From positions 1-64,000 of the forward strand of contig JBPJFZ010000006.1 in NCBI GenBank assembly GCA_051208035.1: a stretch of 64,000 nucleotides of DNA, given 5' to 3'. Numbering within the stretch: the stretch's first letter is position 1; each line of letters starts with the position of its first letter. The translations under genes and the position numbers were made by a program. This DNA comes from JACKOB01 sp024234575. Lineage in GTDB: Bacteria; Pseudomonadota; Gammaproteobacteria; Pseudomonadales; Oleiphilaceae. This document shows positions 27,888-37,259 of this stretch, in pieces. The notes below the pieces were generated by a model. It was given only the letters and a program-made list of their open reading frames with translations, had not been told where the DNA came from and did no database searches.

Positions 27888-28367
27888 TTAATCTTTTAGC
27901 ATTTTTGCTAGCTTACTTCGCTCTGCATCGGTTAATACAGTTGGCTCGACTGAATCAGTCGCCGCACCACCCTGCCGACTTTTCCTGGCAAGCTGTACCA
28001 CCGCAAAAATCCCTGCCACACCAAGTAGCAGTGGGCCAAACCATAGCAGTGCTGTAGTCATATCGAGTCGGGGCTTATACATAACAAAATCACCGAAACG
28101 ATCAACCATAAACTCTACAATTTGATCATTGTTCTGACCTTCACTGACCAGTCTATGCACTTCTCTCCGCAAATCCTGCGCAATGGGCGCATTAGAGTCT
28201 GCGATGTTTTGATTCTGACACTTTGGACAACGCAAGGTTTCAGTAAGATATAAATACTGTCCCTGCTGCTCATCAGTTGCGAAGTCATAAGTTTCAACGA
28301 CTGCCGTTACACCCTGGCTAATTGCTAGAAAAAGTATCCAGGCAAATATCTGTACCGCTTTTCTCAT
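27888..28367 (-). CDS. ccmH: Cytochrome c maturation thiol protein CcmH (CcmL-type, short form)
   Basis: Small membrane-anchored protein that reduces or positions apocytochrome thiols. It carries the diagnostic LRCPKCQNQNIADSNAP motif just after the signal peptide, and a C-terminal membrane segment (TTALLWFGPLLLGVAGIFAVVQLA). The ATG at 28367 follows GAGG by nine bases; a GTG at 28382 is the alternative. Lies between ccmG and ccmI. Confidence 0.92.
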   Translation of the reverse strand: MRKAVQIFAWILFLAISQGVTAVVETYDFATDEQQGQYLYLTETLRCPKCQNQNIADSNAPIAQDLRREVHRLVSEGQNNDQIVEFMVDRFGDFVMYKPRLDMTTALLWFGPLLLGVAGIFAVVQLARKSRQGGAATDSVEPTVLTDAERSKLAKMLKD

Positions 28368-28391
28368 CCTCTGTTGCCTCACCTCGATAGT

Positions 28392-28940
28392 CTAACCAGC
28401 GTTTAATTTATCAATTAACGGTTTGATCTTTTCCTTCCACACCCTTTCATCGACAACCCCCACATGACGCATGTGAATGATGCCATTTTTATCAAATATG
28501 AAGGTTTCTGGCGCACCGTAGACACCAAGATCAAAGCCCAGTCTCCCGTCTTCGTCATAAATGTTAAAAGTGTACGGATCACCTAGTTTATCGAGCCAGG
28601 TTATTGCCGCAACGCGCTCGTCCTTGTAGTTCAATCCGTAGACCGGAACACCAAACTCGGTAGCAATTTTAATCAAATAAGGATGCTCAACCCTGCAGGA
28701 GGGACACCAGGTCGCCCAAACATTCAACAACCCAGCCTTGCCTTTTAAATCGCTTTGCACAAGCATGCGATCTTTGTCTTTCAGTGAGGCAATGGAGAAT
28801 TCGGGGATAGGCTTGCCGACCCTTGCAGAATCCAGCGCCTGGATGTCTTTCCCCTGATTTATCTGCTGCATATAGAGAAAAAACAGCCCAATACCAGCCA
28901 AAGCCAACGCCAGAGGTAAAAAATATACGAGCCTTTTCAT
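28392..28940 (-). CDS. ccmG: Thiol:disulfide interchange protein DsbE/CcmG
   Basis: Periplasmic, membrane-tethered thioredoxin-like reductase for cytochrome c maturation. N-terminal anchor FLPLALALAGIGLFFLYM; redox-active site WATWCPSCRVEHP; cis-proline-type region GVYGAPETFIFDKNGII typical of CcmG. 182 aa. Between ccmF and this gene a short GC hairpin with a T-run on the minus strand (28971-28990) may reduce read-through. Confidence 0.94.
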   Translation of the reverse strand: MKRLVYFLPLALALAGIGLFFLYMQQINQGKDIQALDSARVGKPIPEFSIASLKDKDRMLVQSDLKGKAGLLNVWATWCPSCRVEHPYLIKIATEFGVPVYGLNYKDERVAAITWLDKLGDPYTFNIYDEDGRLGFDLGVYGAPETFIFDKNGIIHMRHVGVVDERVWKEKIKPLIDKLNAG

Positions 28941-29035
28941 ATAGACCTTGTATCCAAAATTTAATCTTACAAAAAGGGGAGCTCTCCCCTCTTCTTACCT
29001 TTTAACCGCTCTTGATCGCAAATCAAGCAATAAGC

Positions 29036-31042
29036 CTACTTTGCCTCTAACTGACCAGTGCTGCCAACAGGTTTAACTGCAGACTGATCAGGAGATGTGG
29101 CTGACCGTTTTACTTTTAGACGATAGCGTCGGTCAAGAATCGCCAGAACTCCACCCACTGACATAAAAATTGCGCCTAACCATAACCAACGAACATAAGG
29201 CTTGTATTGAAAGCGCATTGCCCAGGCACCACCTTCTAAAGGTTCCCCCATTGCAATATAGAGGTCGCGAAACAAGCCCGCATCAATTCCCGCTTCTGTC
29301 ATTACATTTCTGGTTGCCAGATATGTTCGCTTCTCGGCATGCATTTTTTTCATGAAATCGTCGCCGTCATATACGGAAATAAGAGCCCTTTCCGCTAAGT
29401 AATTGGCCCCTTTAACCGGTTTGATTTCATCCATTACAAACTTATAACCCGCCAGCTCTACAGAGTCTCCTGCTACCATCCTGACATTTTTCTCTTCGGT
29501 ATAATTACTAACCATAGTCGCGCCCATTATAACGACTGCCAATCCCGTATGGGCGATCACCATTCCTTTGTAACTTCGACTCAAACGCAGAAACCCGGGC
29601 ACAAAACCTAAAGAACTGCGGGACTTTTGATAGACATCGACGATGGTGGCGGTAACCAACCAGATCGTCGCGGCCACACCCAGAAAAACCCACAGGTTAA
29701 ACTTGCCACCGTATAAAAAGGGAACCAATACGCCAATTGGCAAACTCACCGCCGCCAGAATTATCGCCCTTGAAGAAAGTGCTGTTGCTTTGGTGTCTTT
29801 CCACTGCGAAAACTGCCCAACCCCCATAATCAACACGAGAATGACAACAATTGGTACAAACAGCGTATTAAAATACGGTGCGCCAACAGAGATTTTTCCC
29901 ATACCCGCAAAATCAATCACCAGTGGATAAAGAGTACCCAACAGCACCGTTGCCATTGCCACCATCAGCATCACGTTATTAAGCATCAAAAACGTTTCTC
30001 TGGACCAGAAACCATGTTGGGAACGAACATGAACCGTGGGCACGCGGATAGCGTAAATTAACAGCGATGTAAAAATCGTTACGGTGAGTAAAGCCAGTAC
30101 GAAAGCCCCTCTTGCAGGGTCGGTAGCAAACGCATGCACAGAAGTTAGCACGCCCGATCTAACCAGGAAGGTTCCGAGCAAACTTAATGAAAAAGCAAAG
30201 ATCGCCAGTAGAACCGTCCAACTCTTAAACATGCCACGTTTTTCAGTTACCGCTAAGGAATGTATCAACGCTGTACCGACAAGCCAGGGCATAAACGAGG
30301 CATTCTCCACCGGATCCCAAAACCACCAGCCGCCCCAACCTAACTCGTAATAGGCCCACCAGCTACCCAAGGCGATCCCCATCGTCAGAAACACCCAGGC
30401 AACAACAGTCCATGGCCGCGACCAACGAGCCCAGGCGGCATCAAGTCGCCCACCCAATAATGCCGCGAGCGCGAAGGCAAAAGCCACTGAAAACCCAACA
30501 TAGCCCATATAAAGCATTGGCGGGTGAAAAATCAGACCTACATCCTGTAACAGCGGATTCAAATCGGCACCGTCTGCAGGGAAATCCGGTAAATAGCGCG
30601 TAAACGGGTTGGAGGTAGCAAGGATGAACAGCAGAAAGCCGATACTGACCATGCCCATAATTGAAAGTACGCGAGCCAGCATATCTTGTGGTAATTGTTT
30701 ACTGAAGATTGCAACGCTGATCGTCCAACCAGCCAGAATTAACGCCCAAAGTAACAAAGATCCTTCGTGCCCGCCCCACACTGCGCTGAGTTTATACTGC
30801 ACCGGCAACAAACTGTTGGAATGGTTGGCAACATATTGCACAGAGAAGTCGTCGGTAAAAAATGCCCACCCAAGACAAAGAAAACTGATTAACAAGAACA
30901 CAAACTGACCAACCGCCATTGGTTTAGCATACTCCATCATGCCAACATGATTACGCGCGACACCAACCATGGGAATCACGGATAGCACAACAGCAATCAG
31001 CAATGCCAGTATCAGTGCGAAATGTCCTAGTTCAGGTACCAT
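29036..31042 (-). CDS. ccmF: Heme lyase component CcmF
   Basis: Large polytopic inner-membrane protein that attaches heme to apocytochrome c. It contains the heme-handling WWD motif GWGGWWFWDPVENASFMPWL and many membrane segments; the N-terminus MVPELGHFALILAL is family-typical. 668 aa is normal. It works with CcmE and CcmH encoded on either side. Confidence 0.96.
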   Translation of the reverse strand: MVPELGHFALILALLIAVVLSVIPMVGVARNHVGMMEYAKPMAVGQFVFLLISFLCLGWAFFTDDFSVQYVANHSNSLLPVQYKLSAVWGGHEGSLLLWALILAGWTISVAIFSKQLPQDMLARVLSIMGMVSIGFLLFILATSNPFTRYLPDFPADGADLNPLLQDVGLIFHPPMLYMGYVGFSVAFAFALAALLGGRLDAAWARWSRPWTVVAWVFLTMGIALGSWWAYYELGWGGWWFWDPVENASFMPWLVGTALIHSLAVTEKRGMFKSWTVLLAIFAFSLSLLGTFLVRSGVLTSVHAFATDPARGAFVLALLTVTIFTSLLIYAIRVPTVHVRSQHGFWSRETFLMLNNVMLMVAMATVLLGTLYPLVIDFAGMGKISVGAPYFNTLFVPIVVILVLIMGVGQFSQWKDTKATALSSRAIILAAVSLPIGVLVPFLYGGKFNLWVFLGVAATIWLVTATIVDVYQKSRSSLGFVPGFLRLSRSYKGMVIAHTGLAVVIMGATMVSNYTEEKNVRMVAGDSVELAGYKFVMDEIKPVKGANYLAERALISVYDGDDFMKKMHAEKRTYLATRNVMTEAGIDAGLFRDLYIAMGEPLEGGAWAMRFQYKPYVRWLWLGAIFMSVGGVLAILDRRYRLKVKRSATSPDQSAVKPVGSTGQLEAK

Positions 31043-31116
31043 TTTTCCTCTCCGTTAAACTAGCTAAAATCTGTAGCACAGGTTTCGCGAGCAACCTGCG
31101 AATTTAATACAACCAT

Positions 31117-31578
31117 TTAGTACGCTGGTGCCGGACTCATCGAATCCTTCGTTTTGCCACTTTTCTCTAATGCCTCGGCAACTTCCGGTGGCATATAGTT
31201 TTCATCATGTTTGGCTAATACTTCGTCGGCCACAAAAACACCATCCGCATTCAGGCGGCCCAAGGCCACTATTCCCTGCCCTTCGGCAAAAAGATCGGGA
31301 AGTATTCCAACGTAAGACATCGTTACTTTTTCGGCAAAATCGGTGATTTGGAAGTCCACTTGTAGTGTTTCGGAGTTTCTTTTTACACTGCCCTCAACCA
31401 CCATGCCACCTGCTCGTATTCTGGCATCAACCGGCGCCTCACCTGCGGCTATTTGCGTGGGACTGTAGAATAAATTGATGTTTTCATTGAGTGCCACAAG
31501 CACCAGGCCGATAGCGGTTGCACAACCAAATACTATGAACAATACGATAATTAATCGCTGTTTACGTTTGGGGTTCAT
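31117..31578 (-). CDS. ccmE: Heme chaperone CcmE
   Basis: Periplasmic heme chaperone anchored by an N-terminal membrane segment (LIIVLFIVFGCATAIGLVLVAL). The covalent heme-binding histidine is in VLAKHDENYMPPEV. 153 aa. The ATG at 31578 overlaps the ccmD stop (TGATG), showing translational coupling. Confidence 0.95.
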   Translation of the reverse strand: MNPKRKQRLIIVLFIVFGCATAIGLVLVALNENINLFYSPTQIAAGEAPVDARIRAGGMVVEGSVKRNSETLQVDFQITDFAEKVTMSYVGILPDLFAEGQGIVALGRLNADGVFVADEVLAKHDENYMPPEVAEALEKSGKTKDSMSPAPAY

Positions 31579-31754
31579 CAAGAATTACTCTCTCTTTTAA
31601 GATTTCTGTTAAGTCTTTTCAATACGTCTTTTCGGCGAATTATTGGCTGCACTATGTTGTAGAAAATAATCAGGATGGTCACACCATAACATGTCCATAC
31701 AAATGGCCCATGCCCCCCCATCGCGATGAAATCTTGCAGTGACTCGAAACTCAT
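31578..31754 (-). CDS. ccmD: Heme exporter protein CcmD
   Basis: A 58-aa single-span protein that stabilises the CcmC-CcmE interaction. FIAMGGHGPFVWTCYGVTILIIFYNIV is the conserved N-terminal and membrane part. The ATG lies in the ATGA overlap with the ccmC stop; the frame extends farther upstream but only inside ccmC. Confidence 0.92.
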   Translation of the reverse strand: MSFESLQDFIAMGGHGPFVWTCYGVTILIIFYNIVQPIIRRKDVLKRLNRNLKRESNS

Positions 31755-32500
31755 GCGTTGCGACCTCCTGTTTGTACCAAGGCTTTTACCCACGCTGTTC
31801 TTTTTTCTCTTTCGAGAATTTCATTACGTGTACGCATGATTGATATAGCAGCGAAAAAACAGTAAAAACCGACAATCATAATAAGTAGCGGTATCAACAT
31901 ATCCGGGTGCATCGTAGGCTTTTCAGTTAGCTTCAGTGAAGCCGGCTGATGCAGTGTATTCCACCAGTCTACCGAATATTTGATTATGGGGATATTTACC
32001 AGACCAACCAGCGCCAGAACGGCGCATGCTTTGGCCGCGACGTTGGCGTCTTCAATGGCTGCTTGCAGCGCCATGACACCAAAGTAGAGAAACAGCAGAA
32101 TTAACATGGATGTCAATCGGGCGTCCCAAACCCACCAGGTGCCCCAGGTAGGTTTGCCCCAAACCGCGCCAGTAAACAGCGCCAGAAAAGTGAACGAGGC
32201 ACCAACCGGTGCAACGGCTTTAAGGAACATATCAGCTAATTTCATCTTCCAAATGAGACCAACCGCCCCTGAGACCGCCATCATCATAAAAATCGACTGA
32301 GCCAAAAACGCCGCCGGTACGTGTACAAAAATGATGCGATAACTATTACCCTGCAGGTAGTCGGCAGGAGCATACAGCAAGCCCCAAACTGACCCCGTAA
32401 CCAGCAGAATGCCTGCCGCCAGGGCAAACCAGGGCAACCATTTGCCACCGATATCATAAAACCATCTGGGTGAACCTAATTTATGAAAAAAAGACCACAT
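31751..32500 (-). CDS. ccmC: Heme exporter protein CcmC
   Basis: Six-span inner-membrane protein that loads heme on CcmE. It has the tryptophan-rich motif WGTWWVWDARLTSMLILLFLY. The ATG at 32500 gives MWSFFHKLGSPRWFY, matching homologues, and is preceded by GAGTGAG; a GTG six codons upstream is less likely. 249 aa. Separated from ccmB by a small hairpin around 32529-32550. Confidence 0.95.
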   Translation of the reverse strand: MWSFFHKLGSPRWFYDIGGKWLPWFALAAGILLVTGSVWGLLYAPADYLQGNSYRIIFVHVPAAFLAQSIFMMMAVSGAVGLIWKMKLADMFLKAVAPVGASFTFLALFTGAVWGKPTWGTWWVWDARLTSMLILLFLYFGVMALQAAIEDANVAAKACAVLALVGLVNIPIIKYSVDWWNTLHQPASLKLTEKPTMHPDMLIPLLIMIVGFYCFFAAISIMRTRNEILEREKRTAWVKALVQTGGRNA

Positions 32501-32547
32501 ATACTCACTCTTGTACACTTAAAACTTTTGATCTGAGAAAAACCAGA

Positions 32548-33255
32548 TCAGTTACTCATACTGATTCTTAGGGCTGCCGCTGTCGCGATCGGCGACAAAG
32601 CCAAGGCAAGTGCCAACATGGCACCCAGTATCGACAGAAACCCCAACGTGGAGACGCCACTAACCGCCGCATTGACCGTCCCCGTCCCGAAAATCAAAAC
32701 CGGAATATACAATGGCAAAATCAGCAATGAAATCAATACCCCACCGGAGCGCAACCCGACTGTCAACGCCGCCCCTATCGCTCCCAGTAAACTAAGTACT
32801 GGTGTTCCAAGCAGCAAGGTTACGAACAGCACCTTGATTTGCTCGCCGCTGAGAAACATCATGACACCTAAAACCGGCGATAGTAGCAGTAAAGGCAGCC
32901 CGGTGACCAACCAATGCGCAATAACTTTACCCAGGACGACGAGAAACAACGGTTGTGGACAGAGAACATACTGCTCCAAAGAACCATCGTCAAAATCTGA
33001 TTTAAACAAGCCATCCAGTGACAGCAAGGTAGCGAGTAAGGCTGCAACCCACACGACACCCGCACCAGCTTCTTGCAAAAATGACTTATCGGGACTGACG
33101 CCCAAGGGAAATAAACTCACAGCGATAATGAAAAATACAAGTGGGTTGGCAAGATCCTGTTTGCGTCGGTAGGCAATGGTTAAATCGCGCTTTAACACGG
33201 CTATCAGGGTGGCGATCATACCTGCATCAGGACCCGACTTCTTTATCACCGTCAT
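32548..33255 (-). CDS. ccmB: Heme exporter protein CcmB
   Basis: Six-span membrane subunit of the CcmAB ABC complex that releases holo-CcmE. N-terminal FKRDL-like KRDLTIAYRRKQDLANPLVFF and DFDDGSLEQYVLCPQPLF are characteristic. 235 aa. Its ATG overlaps the ccmA stop (ATGA). Confidence 0.95.
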   Translation of the reverse strand: MTVIKKSGPDAGMIATLIAVLKRDLTIAYRRKQDLANPLVFFIIAVSLFPLGVSPDKSFLQEAGAGVVWVAALLATLLSLDGLFKSDFDDGSLEQYVLCPQPLFLVVLGKVIAHWLVTGLPLLLLSPVLGVMMFLSGEQIKVLFVTLLLGTPVLSLLGAIGAALTVGLRSGGVLISLLILPLYIPVLIFGTGTVNAAVSGVSTLGFLSILGAMLALALALSPIATAAALRISMSN

Positions 33256-33890
33256 GCAATGGCTCCTGTACCCAGGGTAATTTTTCTCAAGCCGCCGCCT
33301 ACAGATAACTCATGATGCGTGGTGAGGATAATCGTGCCACCTTCTGCGACTCTCTGGGCCATCAATTGCTCTAGGGTCTTCACACCAGCCTTATCAATGG
33401 CCGTAAAAGCCTCGTCGAGAATCCACAATGGCGCATCCGACAGGTATAAACGAGCCAGTGCCACCCGTCTGTGCTGCCCGGCAGAGAGAGAGTGGCAAGG
33501 CACATCTTCGTAGCCGTTTAGCCCCACTTTGGCCAAAGCAGCTTCAATTTCGGCACCGCTGCGGTTCACTCGGCAAGCAGTGTAGGAAACCAAGTTTTCG
33601 ACAGGGGTAAGAACCGCTTTAACGCCCGGTTTGTGCCCGAGATACAACAAATTACTGAAATACTCTGCTCGCGCCGATGCGATATCTTCACCATTAAAGT
33701 AGATCTCGCCTTCGTATGCCTCCGACAACCCGCTGAGAATACGCAACAAAGTTGTTTTTCCGGATCCATTAGGGCCTTCGATCTGCACCATTTCACCCGC
33801 ATGAATATCAAAGCTCAGTGACTCAAATAGCACGCGGTCATCCCGTTCGCAGAATAGCGACTTTGCTTCAATCAAGGGCTTATCATTCAC
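33252..33890 (-). CDS. ccmA: Cytochrome c biogenesis ATP-binding protein CcmA
   Basis: ATPase of the CcmABCDE complex. Walker A GPNGSGKTTLL, signature LSAGQHRRVALARL and Walker B LWILDEAF are all intact. The frame is open to 33968 (TTG), but the GTG at 33890 yields VNDKPLIEAKSLF, which lines up with homologues and gives 212 aa, the usual size. It is the first gene of the nine-gene ccm operon, so the promoter should lie in 33891-34100. Confidence 0.94.
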   Translation of the reverse strand: MNDKPLIEAKSLFCERDDRVLFESLSFDIHAGEMVQIEGPNGSGKTTLLRILSGLSEAYEGEIYFNGEDIASARAEYFSNLLYLGHKPGVKAVLTPVENLVSYTACRVNRSGAEIEAALAKVGLNGYEDVPCHSLSAGQHRRVALARLYLSDAPLWILDEAFTAIDKAGVKTLEQLMAQRVAEGGTIILTTHHELSVGGGLRKITLGTGAIA

Positions 33891-34152
33891 CAAAACGAGA
33901 CCTATTATTACATCAGTTTGACAAGTGCAGGATCGCCAATCATCAGATTCGTAAACTTTCTGCGCCAAAAAGGGGTGATAAAACGATGTTTGGCGATTCG
34001 AATCAAGTTAATGATTGGCAACATTTTCAAGCGTTAGTGACAAAATAAGCACATGGACCGCACAACGAATCCAGCTTCCGCAATACGCTGCTAATCTTGC
34101 TCTATACTGAGAGCTAAACCAGGTTGTGTGCGACGATTTACCTGCCAGGCTT

Positions 34153-34181
34153 TTTTAGAACGGCGGTATACATGCCGATAA
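34153..34181 (+). promoter_or_regulatory. Candidate sigma-28 (FliA) promoter
   Basis: An exact GCCGATAA at 34174-34181 matches the sigma-28 minus-10 consensus. The minus-35 position holds TTTTAGAA, a partial match to TAAAGTTT, at suitable distance. It lies 16 bp before a 37-codon ORF and 131 bp before the FliK-like gene, whose function fits the flagellar regulon. The rest of 33891-34311 shows no other gene. Confidence 0.5.
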
Positions 34182-34196
34182 TAAAAGGACGCGCTC

Positions 34197-34310
34197 ATGT
34201 ACAAACTGCCACTTATTAAAACGACGCCATTATATAAGACCCTCTGCCACAAGTCTCTTGACATGTCTCAGGAATCGGCAAGATTTGGCACAGTCATGGT
34301 AGCTGGCTGA
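34197..34310 (+). CDS. Putative 37-aa leader ORF before the FliK-like gene
   Basis: ATG preceded by AAGGA seven bases upstream, the best ribosome site in this region. It encodes MYKLPLIKTTPLYKTLCHK followed by 18 residues ending VMVAG, and its TGA is one base from the ATG of the FliK-like gene. That gene has no good ribosome site of its own, so translational coupling is plausible. No similarity recognised; it may be chance. Confidence 0.35.
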   Translation: MYKLPLIKTTPLYKTLCHKSLDMSQESARFGTVMVAG

Positions 34311-34311
34311 A

Positions 34312-36294
34312 ATGGATATTCAAGGCAAGCCTTCAGGACCGCCACTGGATGCGACAAAGAACAGCGCCTCCAAAACAACGAGAGAACCTGGCAGCGCAGG
34401 TCCCTCCGCAAGCGTCACCTCCCAGAGCTCTACAAGCCTTGTGGATAGCGGCTTAAAAATCGGCGAAAGTTACCTGGCGACCGTTACCCAGAAGCTTGCA
34501 AGCGAGATGCGGGAAGGACAGCAATTGCAGATGCAGCGGGTGCTGCTGACAACCGCGAATACTACATTCTCGGTGCTAACAGACATTCCTTTGGAAGAAG
34601 GTGAGTTAGTGACCGTCAAAGTGGCCGATAACTACACACTTAAACTCACCCCCGCCCTGATTGACAACCACCTGCCCAGCGCACAAAAGCTAGCGAGTCT
34701 GATAGCACGCATTCTACCTTACCAGAGTTCGGTTGGAGCCGGCGTTGCCTCGGCCATGCAGTTTGGGCAGCAACTAGCCAACGCATCACCTGACAGCGCT
34801 TCGTCGACGGCACTGCTAAAAAATATAGACACCCTGATAAAGCAACTACCGAACATTCGACAATTATCCAAAGAGCTGGATCAGTTGACGCTGTCACTCA
34901 TGACAGCAAAAATCACCCAAAACACCTTGTCTACTTTGTTAGCAACTCAATCCAACGCCTCCGCAGAACTGACGGTTGCAGACGTGCTTAAGAGCCTGGC
35001 ACGCACGCTAGCACAACAGCCAACACTGGCAGCCTCAGAACCATTACGCCAAGCGCTATCTTCGCTGTCGCAAGCCTCTCCGCAAACGATGCTGAAGCTC
35101 ATCGCACCTGAACTTACCGCCAGATTTAGCAATACAGCAAGAGCCGTTGGCTCGCCACAAAACCTGTCAGCCAGCGCGATGCCGGGCACGCTGCCAACCG
35201 CAGATAGCGGAAAGTTGACCAGCCCGCAACAACAAGGAGGACTTGCCAGTAACCTCCAAGAACTACTTGCCGTGAAACTGACAGCGTTAGATGTAAAAGC
35301 GCTCAGTAATTCGAGGGACATTGCCAGCGCCATGGCGACACTGCAAAGAGTGGTAATGAATGCGGCGGCACCTGCCAACAGCGAGCCAAACAAACCACCG
35401 TCAACGCCCCACAATCTATCACCCTCATCTGATAACGGCATGAAGGTCGGTCCTGCCAGCACCGATAAGTTGCCCGGCAACCCTGCCAAAGAAATTCGCG
35501 CCTGGTTGCAAGCCAGCATGATGAAGTCACACCTGAATGCTTCAGGCATCGGACTGGAAAACCGTCTGGCGAGAACCCCTCTGGCTGCAGAACAGAGCAC
35601 CTTTACTCAGGATATTAAATCATCCCTGATCAGACTGGTCTCTCAATTGGCCCCGGAGCATTTGAAAACACAGGGACAGATCACTAACCCGGCAAAGATT
35701 CCCACTGCCATTGCCCCAGAACTTCTGCAAGCTCCTTTTGACTTCCCTCGCGCTCATAGTACCGCCCGCGCAGGTGCCACAGCCAACACAGAGCTCAGCG
35801 CAGGCGAGCTGCTTAAGCAAATAGCCGGGGCACTTAACCGGATACAATTTAACCAGCTCAACAGCCTGCATCAAACACAAAGTGCGACCACCGATACAAT
35901 GAATGTACAAACCTGGATGATCGACCTGCCATTCATCGTTGGCCAGGACAAAACACAAACTGTACAAATTAAAATCGAGCAATACCGCGAGAAGCAAGAA
36001 AACAAGCAACGTGGCAGTGATGACCTGAAAAGACAGTGGAAAGTAACGCTGGGTTTCGACTTTGATACATTAGGAACGATGCAGATTCAGGTGCGCTGCC
36101 TGAACGATATTTTAAGCTCTACGATTTGGGCCGAGCAGGTAGACACTTTAAAACTACTGAATAATGAAGTGCCAAGATTTCGACAACAACTCCTATCACT
36201 CGGATTAGAAGTTGAAACGATCGAATGTAAGCGCGGCCGGGTGTCAGAAAAACAAAACGTCATCAGCCACAATCTTGTCGATATCCACACCTGA
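34312..36294 (+). CDS. FliK-like flagellar hook-length control domain protein (orphan)
   Basis: 660 aa, rich in Ser, Thr, Gln and Ala over the first 500 residues, as in FliK. The C-terminal Flg_hook domain is visible around residues 535-640 (WMIDLPFIVGQDKTQTVQIKIEQ then RQWKVTLGFDFDTLGTMQIQVRC). It is not in a flagellar structural operon. Instead it precedes an FlhB-C-terminal-like protein and lies beside the ccm operon, an arrangement conserved in Pseudomonas and relatives. FliK proteins switch the secretion specificity of FlhB; whether this paralogue does so with its FhlB-like neighbour is inference. Confidence 0.8.
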   Translation: MDIQGKPSGPPLDATKNSASKTTREPGSAGPSASVTSQSSTSLVDSGLKIGESYLATVTQKLASEMREGQQLQMQRVLLTTANTTFSVLTDIPLEEGELVTVKVADNYTLKLTPALIDNHLPSAQKLASLIARILPYQSSVGAGVASAMQFGQQLANASPDSASSTALLKNIDTLIKQLPNIRQLSKELDQLTLSLMTAKITQNTLSTLLATQSNASAELTVADVLKSLARTLAQQPTLAASEPLRQALSSLSQASPQTMLKLIAPELTARFSNTARAVGSPQNLSASAMPGTLPTADSGKLTSPQQQGGLASNLQELLAVKLTALDVKALSNSRDIASAMATLQRVVMNAAAPANSEPNKPPSTPHNLSPSSDNGMKVGPASTDKLPGNPAKEIRAWLQASMMKSHLNASGIGLENRLARTPLAAEQSTFTQDIKSSLIRLVSQLAPEHLKTQGQITNPAKIPTAIAPELLQAPFDFPRAHSTARAGATANTELSAGELLKQIAGALNRIQFNQLNSLHQTQSATTDTMNVQTWMIDLPFIVGQDKTQTVQIKIEQYREKQENKQRGSDDLKRQWKVTLGFDFDTLGTMQIQVRCLNDILSSTIWAEQVDTLKLLNNEVPRFRQQLLSLGLEVETIECKRGRVSEKQNVISHNLVDIHT

Positions 36295-36369
36295 AACAAC
36301 TAGCGATACAGGTATTTAGTGAGCCAAGTAGCTTGAACTGACAATCATCAGTCTCAAAAGGACCCATTG

Positions 36370-36675
36370 ATGAGTGAAGAAAACAAACCAGATGTTGAGC
36401 CTAAAGCCATTGCGCTAGTCTACGACGAAGAGCGGCCCCCCCATGTTGTCGCCAAAGGCGAAGGTGATATCGCCAGTGAAATTATTCGGATCGCCCATGA
36501 AAATGACGTACCGTTATACGAAAACGCCGATCTGATTGAGGCACTATCGCACCTGGAGCTTGGTGATGAGATTCCGGAAGTGCTCTACAGAATAGTGGCC
36601 GAAGTTATCGCCTTTGCATTTTATATCAAAGGAAAAACACCATCCGGCTTTACCACCGATGAAAAACCTGCGTAA
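36370..36675 (+). CDS. FhlB-like protein (cytoplasmic FlhB/YscU C-terminal domain alone)
   Basis: 101 aa matching only the extreme C-terminal half of the FlhB cytoplasmic domain: KAIALVYDEERPPHVVAKGEGDIASEIIRIAHENDVPLYENADLIEAL and EIPEVLYRIVAEVIAFAFYIKG. The membrane part and the NPTH autocleavage loop of FlhB are absent, as in the FhlB proteins of other bacteria that can partly substitute for the cleaved C-terminal fragment. ATG at 36370 has AAGGA eight bases upstream. It follows the FliK-like gene by about 75 bp. Confidence 0.85.
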   Translation: MSEENKPDVEPKAIALVYDEERPPHVVAKGEGDIASEIIRIAHENDVPLYENADLIEALSHLELGDEIPEVLYRIVAEVIAFAFYIKGKTPSGFTTDEKPA

Positions 36676-36695
36676 TCGCAGGCTAACGCAAAAAA

Positions 36696-37091
36696 CTAGT
36701 TTAAGACTGGTGCTTGCTTGTTGCGACGATGCACGGCGCTGACTAACTCTGCCTCGGGCCGCGAGATACCACAACTACTAATCAGGTCTTCGATTTCTGC
36801 CCCTAGATTCACTAACCGACTGGCTTCAGAATAGGCCACCCGTGATGGATCATCATGTTCGAGTGTATCCAGGCGTGTAACCAGTTCTCGATATTCGTGC
36901 TCTAACTCCAACAGACGACGCCCGACACCCACCGAACCATTACTAACGCCTTGCATCTCTTGCGAAAGCTGTTGCTGTTGCTGCTGGGCTATCGCCTGGA
37001 GGCTTTCCAGTTTGCGCCGCAGCAATATCGTGTGCAACGCCAGTGCGATACAAGCAATCAATGTGGTTAGCCCAACTACATCGAATGTCAT
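36696..37091 (-). CDS. DUF2802 domain protein
   Basis: 131 aa with one N-terminal membrane segment (GLTTLIACIALALHTILL), a coiled coil with a glutamine run (LESLQAIAQQQQQQLSQEM), and the C-terminal DUF2802 region (YSEASRLVNLGAEIEDLISSCGISRPEAELVSAVHR). In Pseudomonas a DUF2802 gene directly follows cheW, as here. Function unknown; the context suggests chemotaxis or polar organisation. A cheW terminator lies between the two genes, so co-transcription is partial at most. Confidence 0.82.
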   Translation of the reverse strand: MTFDVVGLTTLIACIALALHTILLRRKLESLQAIAQQQQQQLSQEMQGVSNGSVGVGRRLLELEHEYRELVTRLDTLEHDDPSRVAYSEASRLVNLGAEIEDLISSCGISRPEAELVSAVHRRNKQAPVLN

Positions 37092-37259
37092 CTGAGATCT
37101 CCCTTTGTCAATTATTAGTCATCGTGACGACTGGATCTTCGGTACTGTGTTAAAGATATGCCAATTATTTGTCACAAAAATCGTTACATGCATCACTATG
37201 CTTATACCAATGCACAAAACAGGCCAACAACCCCTTACATAAAAACCTCAGGCACAAAA

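Noticed and set aside
28971..28990. Full terminator between ccmF and ccmG
   Set aside because: The hairpin is short and the downstream genes belong to the same operon; at most partial attenuation.
34646..36009. Minus-strand ORFs of 83-217 aa opposite the FliK-like gene
   Set aside because: Long open frames are expected opposite an alanine/serine-rich gene; no motifs.
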